A stretch of 64,000 nt of DNA from Gracilaria vermiculophylla (taxonomy: Eukaryota > Rhodophyta > Florideophyceae > Gracilariales > Gracilariaceae). Where the stretch lies: contig JAHNZQ020000308.1 in assembly GCA_019155205.2 (NCBI GenBank), forward strand, positions 3,892,012 to 3,956,011. Reading direction: 5' to 3'. Below, piece after piece: positions 1 through 11,120 of this stretch (its first letter is position 1; the number at the start of each line of letters is the position of its first letter). The position numbers and the translations under genes are program-made. The notes beneath the pieces are model-generated. The model did no database searches and was not told the DNA's origin. It saw nothing but the letters and a program-made list of their open reading frames with translations.

Positions 1-388
1 CTTTTATACCGAGCTGGCAGTGGCTCCAGACTCGTCTCGACTTAGGTCTACAAACTAAAACTGATACGTGCCGCTGCGCCGGCCGCGCTGCGCCTGGCGC
101 GCTGCGGCGGCTCAGCGCCAGCGTGGCGTTGCGCGCGGGTGGCGCCCACGCTCCCGAGTACGCGCGCCGCGCGTGGGGGGCACCCACGCTCTCCGCAGCG
201 CGCGTCGCGCCTACGTGGCACCCACGCTCTCCGCGCCATGCGCCGTTGATTACACTAAACCAATGCCGCCGTCGAGCTGCACATACGGACACGCGCAGCC
301 CCCTCTTCATCCAATACGCTGCGAACACGTGCGAGGTGTGATGGCAGCTCACAGAGTGCGCATGACACGTCATCGCCTCTCCCATACT
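1..388 (+). repeat. left arm of long inverted terminal repeat
   Basis: This segment reappears almost unchanged, inverted, at 2643-3029, with position i pairing roughly with 3030-i. The outer end reads cttttatacc and pairs with ggtataaaag at 3020-3029. Identity looks about 95% by eye with few indels, and similarity decays past about 388. The arm starts at the first base of the window, so it may extend further left. Short frames inside it are read through repeat DNA and are not genes. Confidence 0.9.
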
Positions 389-2642
389 CTTCCCACCGGA
401 TGGCGAAGCCTGTCCAGATAAAAATAGAGCGTAGGTGCCCCTTGCGTATGGTATAGATTGCTTTTACATCCGGTCGTTTGACTCGGCAAAAAGATTGTAA
501 GCTCACGCAAAGCCCATCAAGCATCTCGCATATGAGCCTTGGAGGAGGTTGTTGGTGGTTTCTCAGAGCTGGCTTTTAGTCGGCTTTCAGGAACTGGAGT
601 TCCGATACCGCGGATTACCTAGAATACACTTATTACGAGGAATACCGTGTTGAACAGCATAGTAGCTTACAGAGCGAGGAGCGGAAGTGTTCAGTTTTCG
701 TGACACTCCCGCTCTGTCCCGCTTTGCGATGATATTGAAGCGATTGGTTTCACCGACAAGCAGCTCTTGCGGAACACAAAACACTCATTTTCTCATTATC
801 TAAAGAGAGAGTGTGTCTTTGCAACACAGATGATGTGTTCTCTGCTCCCTCACGGACTAGTCAAAACACGCCATTATTCTGCCGTGCTGCTCAGCACGCA
901 GTCTTTTGTTTCTTCCTTGTTCCCCTTTCTTGTGAGCTATATCCATTTACTTGCACAATCCAAGCTCCTCTACAAACATCCATAACCTATAAAATCGACT
1001 TCGACATCGTAACTACAAACTACAATTCAGCCGTACTAGGGTCACTGAGTTACTGAGTATGCAATAAAATCATCAGATGTTTTGGGTACTTGGATCTCTG
1101 TGGTACCCTCATTTGGATGCGCATTTTCGTCACCGGCAGTCATCGCCTTTCATTGTACAAATTGTTCTCCCTCTACATAAATCATCCTCTAAGGGGCACA
1201 CCACAACAAGGCGCTCTGTATAAGTCTTATTGTACATCCATAGATCATGATTGCTTTCTCTTACCCTTACGCAGTCTTAGACATTGAGAAGAAGAGAACA
1301 AGCTTGAAAGTTTGTCAAGTACTTGGGCCTGGCATCACTGCGCAAGCACACATTGTGGTGTTTACATAAGTTTAACTCACCACTACACAGTGTGGAAATG
1401 TTTCACTTGCAAGAAAACATTGAAACAACGCTTTACCTTGAGGGAGAGGACCACGGCACAAGCGCCAAACCCAACGTTGACCAATCCCAATCCTTTCGAG
1501 ACCTTCTTTCAAGCATCTGGTCACGGAAGCCAATATTCTGCATGATCTCGCAGCGTGCATGCAAAAAGAAGCGCGTATCCAAACAGCTGCAGCTGCCGTT
1601 GGTGCGGCAACGGCTGCAGCAATTACAATTGCAAAAATTGTTCAAATGTAACAGCTGAAGCCGTTGCCACAACCGACGCAGTTGCAACTGGTGGATGTGC
1701 TTCCAGTCGGTTTGGCCTCCATGCAACACGATCAGCTTGTGTGCTACAAGAAGCGGACCTTCATACAGTCGGAGCTGCGATGGAAATGCAATAAAGGTTG
1801 TGATTGCAAAAGATGCAATAGCAACAGTGGTATAGAGGTTCCCTTTCCGCGCGCAGCTGCGGCTGCTATCCCAGTGACACGATGCGCGCAGCGACAGCTA
1901 CTGCTCCGCGGCCAACAGTTGAAGTTCTAGCACGACCACTGTCATCGTCATGAAAATCAGCTTGGGCGACAAGAATGAGCTCGCCTTCAGAGACAAGACT
2001 TGGTCGGAAAAAAGTGAGATGCAGTTTTCAAACAATCCTCATGAGTATGCATGTAGAGGCGGCACACCAATTCGTGGCGCTACATGAAGGTCACCAGCTT
2101 GTCAAAGTTGTCCCTTGACGAGATAGTAGAGTCCAACAGTGGTTGTCATCACATCACACGCTATTCTCCACGCAAGTTTACGATGATCGAGTGAGCACGA
2201 AGGGTCTCAGGAAGTTACCCGTCAGAAATCATGGAATCTTGTGCTCAAGCTGTGTTGGACATCGATTTAGATGCTGCTGCTGCGGCTCCTGACATGGCTG
2301 CATGGGAAACCATGTTACGGCATCCACGGAACACTATTAGAATCCTTTTGCGATGGCGAGAGCCTCATGCTAAGATCGTGCGAAATGTTTCCATGTACGG
2401 GAAGATGGCTTGCGTCCAACGCTGGCGGCGCTAGAGCGGACGGCGGCTGTGTTGTGCCATGAGCGGGGCGCAGCGCGCGCCGGAGGCGCTGCACGCCAGC
2501 GGACTACAGATGAGACGGCGTACCTCGGCGTCTTTGCGGCCCCTTTTAAGCTGTTTCGTCGCACGCCATGAGCGCCGAATCTACGCCGCAGCAGCCATAC
2601 CCTAATGGCACCCACGCCCTACGGCTATTTGCTGCGCGATAC
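389..2642. mobile_element. interior of a putative foldback/MULE-like element, no transposase seen
   Basis: This is the stretch between the two inverted arms. No frame on either strand is long enough or recognisable enough to be a transposase. The longest frames are about 80-110 codons and without family motifs. Positions 679-690 and 703-714 form a 12-bp stem with one mismatch. The region 1580-1900 is rich in ctgcag/gcagc words but codes for nothing I recognise. The architecture (long arms, about 2.2 kb interior, no coding capacity) fits a non-autonomous foldback or Mutator-like element, or simply a segmental inverted duplication. Target-site duplication cannot be checked because the left flank lies outside the window. 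Confidence 0.45.
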
Positions 2643-3029
2643 AGAGTGGGAGAGGCGATGACGTGTCATGCGCACTCTGTGAGCTGCCATCACACCTCGC
2701 ACGTGTTCGCAGCGTATTGGATGAAGAGCGCGGCTGCGTGTCCGTAAGTGCAGCTCGACGGCGGCATTGGTTTAGTGTAATCAATGGCGCATGGCGGGGA
2801 GAGCGTGGGTGCCACGTAGGCGCGACGCGCGCTGCGGAGAGCGTGGGTGCCCCCCACGCGCGGCGCGTGTACTCGGGAGCGTGGGCGCCACCCACGCGCA
2901 ACGCCACGCTGGCGCTGAGCCGCCGCAGCGCGCCAGGCGCAGCGCGGCCGGCGCAGCGGCACGTATCAGTTTTAGTTTGCAGACCTAAGTCGAGAAGAGT
3001 CTGGAGCCATCGCCAGTTCGGTATAAAAG
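2643..3029 (-). repeat. right arm of long inverted terminal repeat
   Basis: This is the reverse-complement partner of 1-388. The outer boundary is sharp at 3029/3030, right after a TATA-like gtataaaag at 3021-3029 that points outward to the right. The mirror copy at 1-9 points outward to the left. The inner boundary is fuzzy near 2643. A 283-codon frame on the plus strand crosses this arm and its flank; its composition follows the repeat and I do not treat it as a gene. Confidence 0.9.
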
Positions 3030-5473
3030 GCGCACTCGTGTTGCCCCCGACCTCGCCGCCGTCGCCCGCAAGCCTCGCGCTGCGCCCTGCGCCCTCCAGC
3101 ACCATCCCTTTGCCGCTGCCTTTTCTCCACTCCTCGCACCGCACCCCCAATCCCCCTCGTGGGGGGGTGTGGCGTGCTCATCGTCTATTGCAACTGCAGT
3201 CTGCGCGGTCGGCACGCCTCACCCCAGCTCCCGTCTGCGGAGCACCCCAGCACGCTTTTGTGGTGCACTCTCGACCACAGCAGACATATCCCCGTATGCG
3301 AGAGGTCATACATTCTTCGTTCATGATCTTGGATGCAGTTTCGACTGCGGGCAAGTGCCGCAGTGCTTTCACGCACTGTAGCCGTTTCACATCTTTGCGT
3401 GCATGGCAACCCCACTTCTTTCCTCGAATCAAGTGGCCGAGTCAGCCATACACATCGTTTTCCCCTTTTAGCGTACGAGACCCCTTAACACGTGACATTC
3501 TGGCTTCGTCCTAGAGCGTTATGCCTCTGTTTTAGGCACATACGCTGCAGGCTCAAAACCGTGCCTTGGACGATGCACTATCTTGTGGGTTGCGTACTTT
3601 TGGTGGCTCGTTTTATCTTGAGGCATATACCTAGAAATGTTGGCACATGTGTCACCCTAAGCCCAATTGGTGTTCATGATGGATGATGTTTGCGGAAATC
3701 GCGCTACGTCCGCCTGCATATACTTGGCCCTCATTTCATTTCCAAGGGCATAGCTAGCGTGCACATTAAACATTTCTTTTTCCATTTCGCCCGCAATCCA
3801 AATGAACGTAGCGGAGTCTGTTCATTCTTGCAAGCAGAGCGCGAGATCAAGTAGGACGTGCAGAGAATGCGATTCGTTTATGCTACAAAACCACCCCTTC
3901 TCTTTTTTGCTGCAACTGTTTCCTGCTATGTTACTCAAGACAAACAAGAAATCCAACTCATGTGCTTATGCGATTGACGGTGTTTTGATGTTGTGGCAAG
4001 TTTGCGTGTTGCACTTGCACCGTCAACCTGTCGACTGTGGTCTTTCCGAATGCAATAAACGATTTTCCCGCGCATGTTCTAGATCGGGAGGAGGTTTGTA
4101 ATGTCTGCGGTTTATGAAAAGAGGGTCGATTTCAGAATGCAAGCGTCGAGTTTACCTTGAAAAGGTTTTCTCCTTTTGCATGTCGATTCTGTGTGCCTTG
4201 TTCTCTTGTTTGGCAGCCTGCTTCAAACAGAGGCACGACCAACTGTGGGTATCCACATTGTAAAGCTTGAGAAATGAGAGAGGAAATAAGAATGGGCTAA
4301 TGAGGGGAACTTGAATTCGGATGATTCTTTCAAATGAATCAGCCAACAAGAAAGACGGAGATATCAACTCTCGCGATCATCGAAAGAAGAGTGCTCAGTT
4401 TACTCTAGATTCTTTCAGCGCAAAAATGATAGTATTATTGTTCTTGTTTTTCTTCTGTCGGTTCGGATTGGTATGGGGGATTCATTTCTAACTGTTGCTC
4501 CATTACTTTTTCCATATAATAACGAAATGCAGGATATATTTTCGTCAGCGAAAAGGGAACCAAAGTTGAGATGATACATAAAATAACCTGACAAGTGGAT
4601 GCGCACTACTTTCAGATTGCAAGGTAAAGTGGAAGTGATACTGAAGTACCTTATTGACAATACTATTGAGCATGGATATCCAGAAAAAGCCGACCTTTCC
4701 GGCACACACTTTTTTCATCACGGCACAACATTTGCATTCGGTTATCTTAAGGTTCTTAGCGAATCTACGTCATTGCTGATGTTTCGAGGAACTATGAGAG
4801 CTCAAAAAAAAACTCTAGAGCATTTAAGCGAACAAAGACCCTGGAGGTCGCTAAACTTGTCTAAGCGGGCGGCTAGGTCGTCATTCGCCCTTGTGGGCCT
4901 TGGTGGCGTTTCTTGAAAAGGCCCCCGCCCAATTGCACGCACACACTCAGCCACGGATTCGCTGTTGGAAGATGATGCCACCTCTGTTTCCCTGAGTTTT
5001 CCCTTCGATGGAAGCGCCTCAAAAGAGCCACCGGCGAAGGCTTTTTGGGAGATTTCATAGGAAACACACTTGTGCTGATGAAGATGGCGGTCGACGAGCA
5101 GGGTTTTTTACCTGATCTCGCCGAAAATTATGGGAGTTCGAAGCAAAGAACGTCCCCAATGATTCTTTTGATGGCAAATGTGGTGCATACTGAGCGCCTT
5201 GCCGTGCTGTGCCCCTTACCCGACAGGCTCTAGAGGATGAACGAAGAGGTGTAATGAAGACGGAGGCGGTACTCGTCAGAAACGGAAAGCTTGTGCGGTT
5301 GGAGACATCTTAGGAATCTAATTATTACTCAGCTCCACAATAAACTTGGTGAGCGTGGCATGACCATCGTAATCACTGGTATGAGCGCATAGTTCAGAGT
5401 TATGGGTTGCTGAGGCTTCAGCAGACTTTTTAGCTGGTCGGAATAGTAATGCTAGCAGCTCCGTATCAGAGAG

Positions 5474-5537
<64 letters not shown>

Positions 5538-7358
5538 AAGTGCTGCGGCAGCAGCATGTATCTCAACCTCTAAATTACGTCACGACACTACAAAACCTTT
5601 AAGGGAATGGTACCAAAGCATGACTTTCGTTAATACGGACTGCGATTACTCTTCGGATATGCAGGTGCAGCCTGAAGCGTATTCAATACGAACAACTATC
5701 AGCAATTCTTTCATAGCTCCTGACTAATCCTATTTCAAGCTCGGTCCGAGCGCATCGGTGCAAATGCAAAACCAATGCAAAAGGCAGCCTCTCCCGCCTA
5801 GCTGCTTTTTCGAGTTCGCTTCTACTCATAAATTCGTCCTCATCGTTTACCGCCGGAGTAGCATCCGACGGCGGCTTTAGATGAGATACCCAGTTCTTAA
5901 AACTGCTCTCCAGTGTATACTAGCCAAAGCCTGGTGCGAGTTCCAAGCGACATAAAATTAGTGAGGTAAAAGCGCCTCCAGAATGGTCACAAGGGTGCCC
6001 GGGCCGCACGGTAACATTTCGCGGTTGTGCTTTGGTAGGAAGGCGAGTGCGATAATTGTGGCTCAAAATCAACAACGATGTGTTGTATTTGTGGGTGTGG
6101 TGGGAGGAGCAGATGTCCTCCAGCGTAACAAGTAGCAAGAGGGTCATGATGGAAAACCAAAACGCGCTTAACCAAAGTGCAAGGGAAGTCGTAGGAAAAA
6201 CAGAATACTGGACTGGGAAATTGCCTGGCAGGAGCGACGAGTTATGCTGATTTTGTGAGAGAAAAGGATGGCTTGTAGAACGGGAAACCGTCGTTATGAT
6301 GACAGAAACTTTAGTCTCTCTTTGACACAACGTAAACCTCCGAATTTAATTTGAGTGCAGTACATCAGACCACACTTAAACGCCAGGAGGGCCCTCCGTA
6401 CTACGGCGGAAAAGTCAAGATCTGAAGTGGAAATTTGAACTCCCCGTGCTCTCTCTCTCTCTCTGTTGTGGGTATAAGTCTAATTCCTAATAATCGCAGA
6501 GCGTCTCTGTTCAAAGAACGGCTCTCTCGCCAGAAAGACCAGCACTCTTTCAGGCCACTTCCTGATGACATCACAAACCGATAAATTCCGGCGTTCACTC
6601 AATTCCTCGTCGCCAGTATACTTCATTAACCTGAAATGTGCTGATCTCCGATGGAGACCCGGCTGCAGATCCGTTTCGCTTCTGAAACGAGGGAAGTCAG
6701 GCACACCACGTGAAGGCGGATCGCTTTTGCCCCTCCCCGTGCTATAGCATGGCAACCGTCTTTGACACATGCAAGAGCCAGATGCCTTATCCTGTACCGT
6801 TAAAAAAAAAAAGGCGAGCTTCTCAATTGTTGTAGTTTCTATGGCCTACGTTTGGCAGCTTCGCTCGAAAAGTTGGAATCATGTGCACGATAAGAGACTC
6901 ACAAGATACGAGCTTTGCGGCTTTCTTGGTCTCATACGTGTTTTGCTCCGCGCAAAAGTGAACATTCGTTCATGGTGCCTCTGAAAGGTTGCAATCAGGC
7001 CCACCAATTCAAACTTATAGTTCGTTGTCGTAAACTAAGGAAAACAAGGTAAGATTCAGATTGCTGCACACCACTCCTTTCCTGCGATAGATAAACGCAA
7101 CTACAAAACAATCGCTTGATTTTCCCATAATGTATGATCTCAGCGGCATGTACAGTGACTGCAACTCATTTTGGGAACGGCGGGACAAGCGATTGAGTGA
7201 TCAAGCACGAAATGTACTTGGCATGATGAGTGCAATGGGGGCTGTTGCGGTTGACCCCGATGACAAGCAGCTCTCGTATGCCTTTCTCTACGGACGCAAG
7301 AAATTTTTAAACCGAAAGACGTATAACAACACAAAACCAAATCGAAAGAGAGCTACGA
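3030..7358. other. 4.3-kb region without a recognisable gene
   Basis: Only short frames occur here, none above 140 codons and none with recognisable motifs. The first few hundred bases are GC-rich; the rest is of mixed composition. It contains a (GA)n microsatellite, a short (CT)n run near 6449-6464, an A-run near 6801-6813 and a small ccgccg/cggcgg stem near 5850-5875. A 136-codon minus-strand frame at 5920-6330 has one hydrophobic stretch but nothing else to support it. Confidence 0.6.
5468..5535 (+). repeat. (GA)n microsatellite
   Basis: About 34 near-uninterrupted GA dinucleotides, with one C interruption near the 5' end. It lies in gene-free sequence. The minus-strand frame through it is a Ser-Leu string and is not a gene. 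Confidence 0.98.
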
Positions 7359-8462
7359 TCAACTTCGGCTTGGCAGTTCCAGAAACGTGTGAGTCAGTCC
7401 TTGTCTCACTAAGCTGGCGCGCTTTCTCTTGGCGGATTTGAGAATCCTCTTTGAGCGAGCAGCAAGCTTGAGAGGGTCACTTGCTCGATTCAGCATGTTT
7501 CTTCTTTCAATACGAGCCCACGGAATTTGTCTGAAGGTCCGATTGGCACCCTTGAACGTTTTCTCATGAACCTTTTCCGGCGGCACAAACCGGGCGACTA
7601 GTTTCTGTCTGTGCATGAGGTAGCCGTCCATGGCGTCGGCAGCGATTTGAGCGACATCCTTGTGAGCAAATTCGATGAACGCGTATCCTCTCGAGCGACC
7701 AGTTTTCACAGATCGACTGAGGCGAACGCGCAGCACTTCACCGAACTGAGAGAAATAACTCCTCATTTCCTTCTCATAAAAGCCGTGCGGAATGTGACCC
7801 AAGTACAGTACTCCAGGGTCAACGTCCTTGTCGGGTTTGACAAGCTTTCCGTCTTTTCGAAGTTGGCGAGCTTTCCACCTCATCTTACGGGCTTCTTTTT
7901 TCTTCGCGACACCCAATTTGAGATCGTCGAGGTTTTGGCGGGCCTCGGTCTTCGTCAACGAGGCGCCTTCGTTGTGGACGTTTTCGGGATCACTATGCTC
8001 GTGCTCAGAAACGGGTTGCTGAGCACGTGTTTTAGCCATGTGCGCCTTGGGCGGTTTAGATTGTGCAGCTTCGTTTGAGCTTTCTGGATGAGCAGGCTTT
8101 TGGGGCGACTTGCTTTTCTGCCTGCGTTTGGCTTGCAGCTGAGCGGCTGCCGCTTTCCGATCAGCTTCGGGGATGAGCCTTCGGAGGGGGGACTGTTGCA
8201 AAAGCTTGAGCTTGGACTCGGTGATGTCCTTGTTGATGACGACTTGCGGGCTGGCAGCCGCGGTGGCAGCGCTGCGACCCGCGTTGTTTTTGACCGGTTT
8301 GGGGTCGGCGCTCTTTGCTAGATGCACTGCTGGCTTTTCTTTCAACGGGTTGGCGGAAGCGTTGGTGCGCGGAGCCAGGCGTTGGGCGGAAGAGGACTGG
8401 CGGATGCGGGGGGATTTTTTGCTGATGGACCTCGCGCGGGGGGTGGTGCTCGGTGAAGACAT
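7359..8462 (-). CDS. NIFK/Nop15-like nucleolar RRM protein
   Basis: Predicted pre-60S assembly factor of the NIFK (MKI67IP)/Nop15 family, which binds pre-rRNA in the nucleolus during ITS2 processing. One RRM lies at about residues 218-293 of a 367-residue product, with RNP2-like VLYLGHIPHGF and RNP1-like RGYAFIEF. The family-specific sequence FVPPEKVHEKTFKG follows, and then a basic tail. The N-terminal 200 residues are Ala/Ser/Lys-rich and disordered-looking. The frame is open up to 8699, but I prefer the ATG at 8462 because the longer version translates a poly(C) tract (8524-8538) and low-complexity sequence. No intron is needed. Orthology is well supported by the RRM and post-RRM motif; the exact start is uncertain. 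Confidence 0.9.
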   Translation of the reverse strand: MSSPSTTPRARSISKKSPRIRQSSSAQRLAPRTNASANPLKEKPAVHLAKSADPKPVKNNAGRSAATAAASPQVVINKDITESKLKLLQQSPLRRLIPEADRKAAAAQLQAKRRQKSKSPQKPAHPESSNEAAQSKPPKAHMAKTRAQQPVSEHEHSDPENVHNEGASLTKTEARQNLDDLKLGVAKKKEARKMRWKARQLRKDGKLVKPDKDVDPGVLYLGHIPHGFYEKEMRSYFSQFGEVLRVRLSRSVKTGRSRGYAFIEFAHKDVAQIAADAMDGYLMHRQKLVARFVPPEKVHEKTFKGANRTFRQIPWARIERRNMLNRASDPLKLAARSKRILKSAKRKRASLVRQGLTHTFLELPSRS

Positions 8463-8523
8463 GATGCGTGGGGAAACGGAGGGTGACAGGCTGAGAACGG
8501 GGCCGGCCGGCTTGGACGGCGGC

Positions 8524-8538
8524 GGGGGGGGGGGGGGG
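8524..8538 (-). repeat. poly(C) tract (C on minus strand) upstream of the NIFK-like gene
   Basis: A 15-nt G run on the plus strand, so C on the coding strand of the neighbouring gene. It lies about 60 bp upstream of the preferred start at 8462. It is the shortest of the gene-proximal C tracts in this window. Confidence 0.9.
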
Positions 8539-8699
8539 CGGCTCGCGGACGACGATCGGTGGACTGAACGACCGGGTGTGGAAATTGTGCAAGGGCGCCC
8601 CGCTGCGGAAGCGGCGAATGCCACGGGCACTTGGGGTGGACGACCCGTGGGCGTAGCTTGCCAAAGGGTACGGATGGTGCTGTACGCCACCGCCGTCAA

Positions 8700-10680
8700 C
8701 GGTGTGCAATGCGTTGATTGGCTGGCGAGTGGGGAGGAAAGTGAGAGAAAGATTTGATGGTTTTGGTAGTTTTAGAATGTATATTTTGTAATTTGAACAA
8801 AATTTGGCAGAGTGTACACAATGTAAGCTGATAGCAGCTGGTACACGTGTACTGTGCCTGATTCACTTCGGAGCGGTAGGGTGGCGCGACAACGTGGCCG
8901 TGATGCACACAAGCAATGTATGTGCGAGGAGCGTTGTTGCCGTCATGTCAGCTGCAAATAGGTATGTGTGTGTTACGCGGGAGTGCATCGGCGGCGGGTT
9001 GCGGCCAGATTTTGTGGGTTGTGCGGTGTGCAAGGACGACTTGTGACAGAAAAGGTACGATATTTGCTCAGGAGGCAAGGGCTGGCGACGGGTGTTGGCT
9101 GGCGGTAGGATAAATGAAGCGCATTGAACCGGGCAATGTGCGGAGAAAGCGAGATCGGACTGGACGCGGCGTGTTGCAATTGCGGTGGAGGAGACGGTGA
9201 TGCGCATTACAGCTGCGCACGGTGTGATGCTGATTCTTGCTGACGCGCGCACTGTGGTTTAGGGCTCGAAACACAGCTGGTTGTGGTGGCGCGCGTTGCG
9301 GCATGGCGCGGCGCGGGTCACGCTGCGGCTGTTGCAGAGCGAATTTCGACTGGCGCGTGTCGCTCGGAGCTGTTGAACGTTTGCTACCTTATGTACGGTG
9401 CGGCGCATGGAAGCGAATGATGTGCGCAAGGAGCGCGACACGCACACACACGTAACAGTTTTGTACAGCTGGTGCGGAAGAAGTTGCTTGTTCAGATTAG
9501 ATATTTTTCAGTATCGCTAGCAACCGCGAGCCAAAAAAAAACACAACATGCTTGAGAGGTTGTACTGTACGTGTACGGGTCCTAGCGCATGTTTATAGCA
9601 ATCGGTGCATTATTTTTGACAACAGTTCAATGGCAAGTAAGTGCGCAAAGATAGAGCTTGTTTTACGCACTTGCCGCGGCAGCTTGCAATGTATGGGGGC
9701 ACAGTTTCGTGACATGTCATTACTGTTTATCGCAGAATCTTGTGTGGCGACATGTGCTGTTTTATAGCGTTGCGCAAAATGTTGTGATTGCATGTAAGCA
9801 CAACATGTGGCGTGTCCACAAATACATTCAAGTGCTGTGTTGTGAGGCTTGCGAACAATATAAAAAACATTTCGCAATTTGTTTTTTTGGCAGAGCCATT
9901 GTGCTTGCTGATGTCGCTTTCGTCGTGTTGGCACATGTGTTGCAGTGTGTGCTTCTGCACAGATCGCACGCGTATCGGAGGTACAGAGTACTGCCAATTA
10001 GAGCATTGGTGCGGCGTGCAAGTGAGCGTGGCAGCCAACCCTGTCGGGTGACAGCCGCTTGCGCCAGTGTGCACTCAGTAGCCATAGCTATGATAGCGCG
10101 CCCACAGATATGATGCGCGCGCCGCGCGGATCACAGCAGTCATGCGCGATCTAATCATACGCCCATATGCACGCCATGTCGACGTTTAGGGCATAGAGTG
10201 TGTCTGCCTTGGGGGGCGCGGTGCTGCGTGCCCACGCGTGTCGCCCGAGTCCATCACGCCATTGGCTCAGCGATGTGTGCGCAATGCCGCACCAGCGCGC
10301 GCCCCCGTCAGCGCGCCCGCTCGCGCGGCGCACAGCTGCCGCCGCCGTCGCCAGCCGCCGCGCGCTCGCGCCAAGCCGCGCACGGCGCACATTCCAGCGC
10401 CGCCGCTGCTGTAATCCGCCGCGCGCGCGCCCACGCGCGCGCCGCGTGCGCGCGCCACGCCACGCGCGCCACGCGCGCCACGCGCGCCACGCGCGCCACG
10501 CGCCGCGCAACCCGCCCGCCGCGCCCGCGCGCGCGCTCGCGCTCGCACGCCACGGGCCAGAGCTCCCTGCTCGCAGCCACGCCTGCCGCGGCCCCCCCCC
10601 GTCCGCCCGATACTCTCAGCCTCCTTTCGTGGTCGCCGTCCCGCCCTGCGCCGCCCGCCGCGGTCCCGTCCCGTCCTTCT
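8700..10680. other. 2-kb intergenic region, no gene recognised
   Basis: This lies between the divergent NIFK-like and bHLH-GAF genes. Frames of up to 151 codons occur on both strands but carry no family motifs and overlap one another in several phases. The right end (10200 onward) becomes very GC-rich and includes a 9-bp tandem repeat (cacgcgcgc units) at about 10465-10503. The region probably holds 5' UTR and promoter sequence for the gene starting at 11121. Confidence 0.55.
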
Positions 10681-10688
10681 TACCGCCG

Positions 10689-10756
<68 letters not shown>

Positions 10757-10872
10757 CCCCCCCCCCCCCCCCCCGCGCCGCCGCGCCCCCCCGCCCCCCC
10801 CCGCCGCCGCCCCCGCCCCTCCCCCCTCCCGCCCCCCCCCCCCCCCCTCCCCCCCCCCCCCCCCCCCCCCCC
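10689..10872 (+). repeat. poly(C) tract upstream of the bHLH-GAF gene
   Basis: An uninterrupted run of 67 C at 10689-10755 is followed by further C runs broken by single G or T up to 10872. It lies about 250 bp upstream of the ATG at 11121, with C on the coding strand. The proline-rich frames through it are an artefact of the homopolymer. Length is likely to be inaccurate in any assembly. Confidence 0.95.
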
Positions 10873-11026
10873 TACGCCCGCGCCGCCCGTTTGAGACGCT
10901 GCACCGCCGCGTCGCGCCGCTACATCTCCCCCCGCCCCTATTACCGCTGCCCACCCTCAACCCCCCCCCCGCCGCTGCCGCCTCCGCTGCTGCTGCCGCC
11001 ACCGCTGCCACCACCACCGCTGCCGC

Positions 11027-11057
<31 letters not shown>

Positions 11058-11120
11058 ACCGTCGTCGTCGCCTCCGCTGCCGTCGCCGCCGCCTCCTCCC
11101 CCAGTCGCCACCACCCACCA

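Noticed and set aside
2663..3514. 283-codon plus-strand frame
   Set aside because: It runs through the inverted-repeat arm and out the other side, mirrors a frame in the left arm and has Arg/Ala-rich composition set by GC content.
5920..6330. 136-codon minus-strand frame with a hydrophobic stretch
   Set aside because: No family motif and no supporting context; such frames are expected by chance in 4 kb of non-coding DNA.
7130..7441. 103-codon plus-strand frame
   Set aside because: Its 3' end overlaps the NIFK-like coding region on the other strand and it has no recognisable domain.
10200..11120. In-frame N-terminal extension of the bHLH-GAF protein
   Set aside because: It consists of poly-Pro, poly-Ala and Arg-rich sequence from C and GCC tracts; the same region is open in other phases too, so openness is not evidence of coding.
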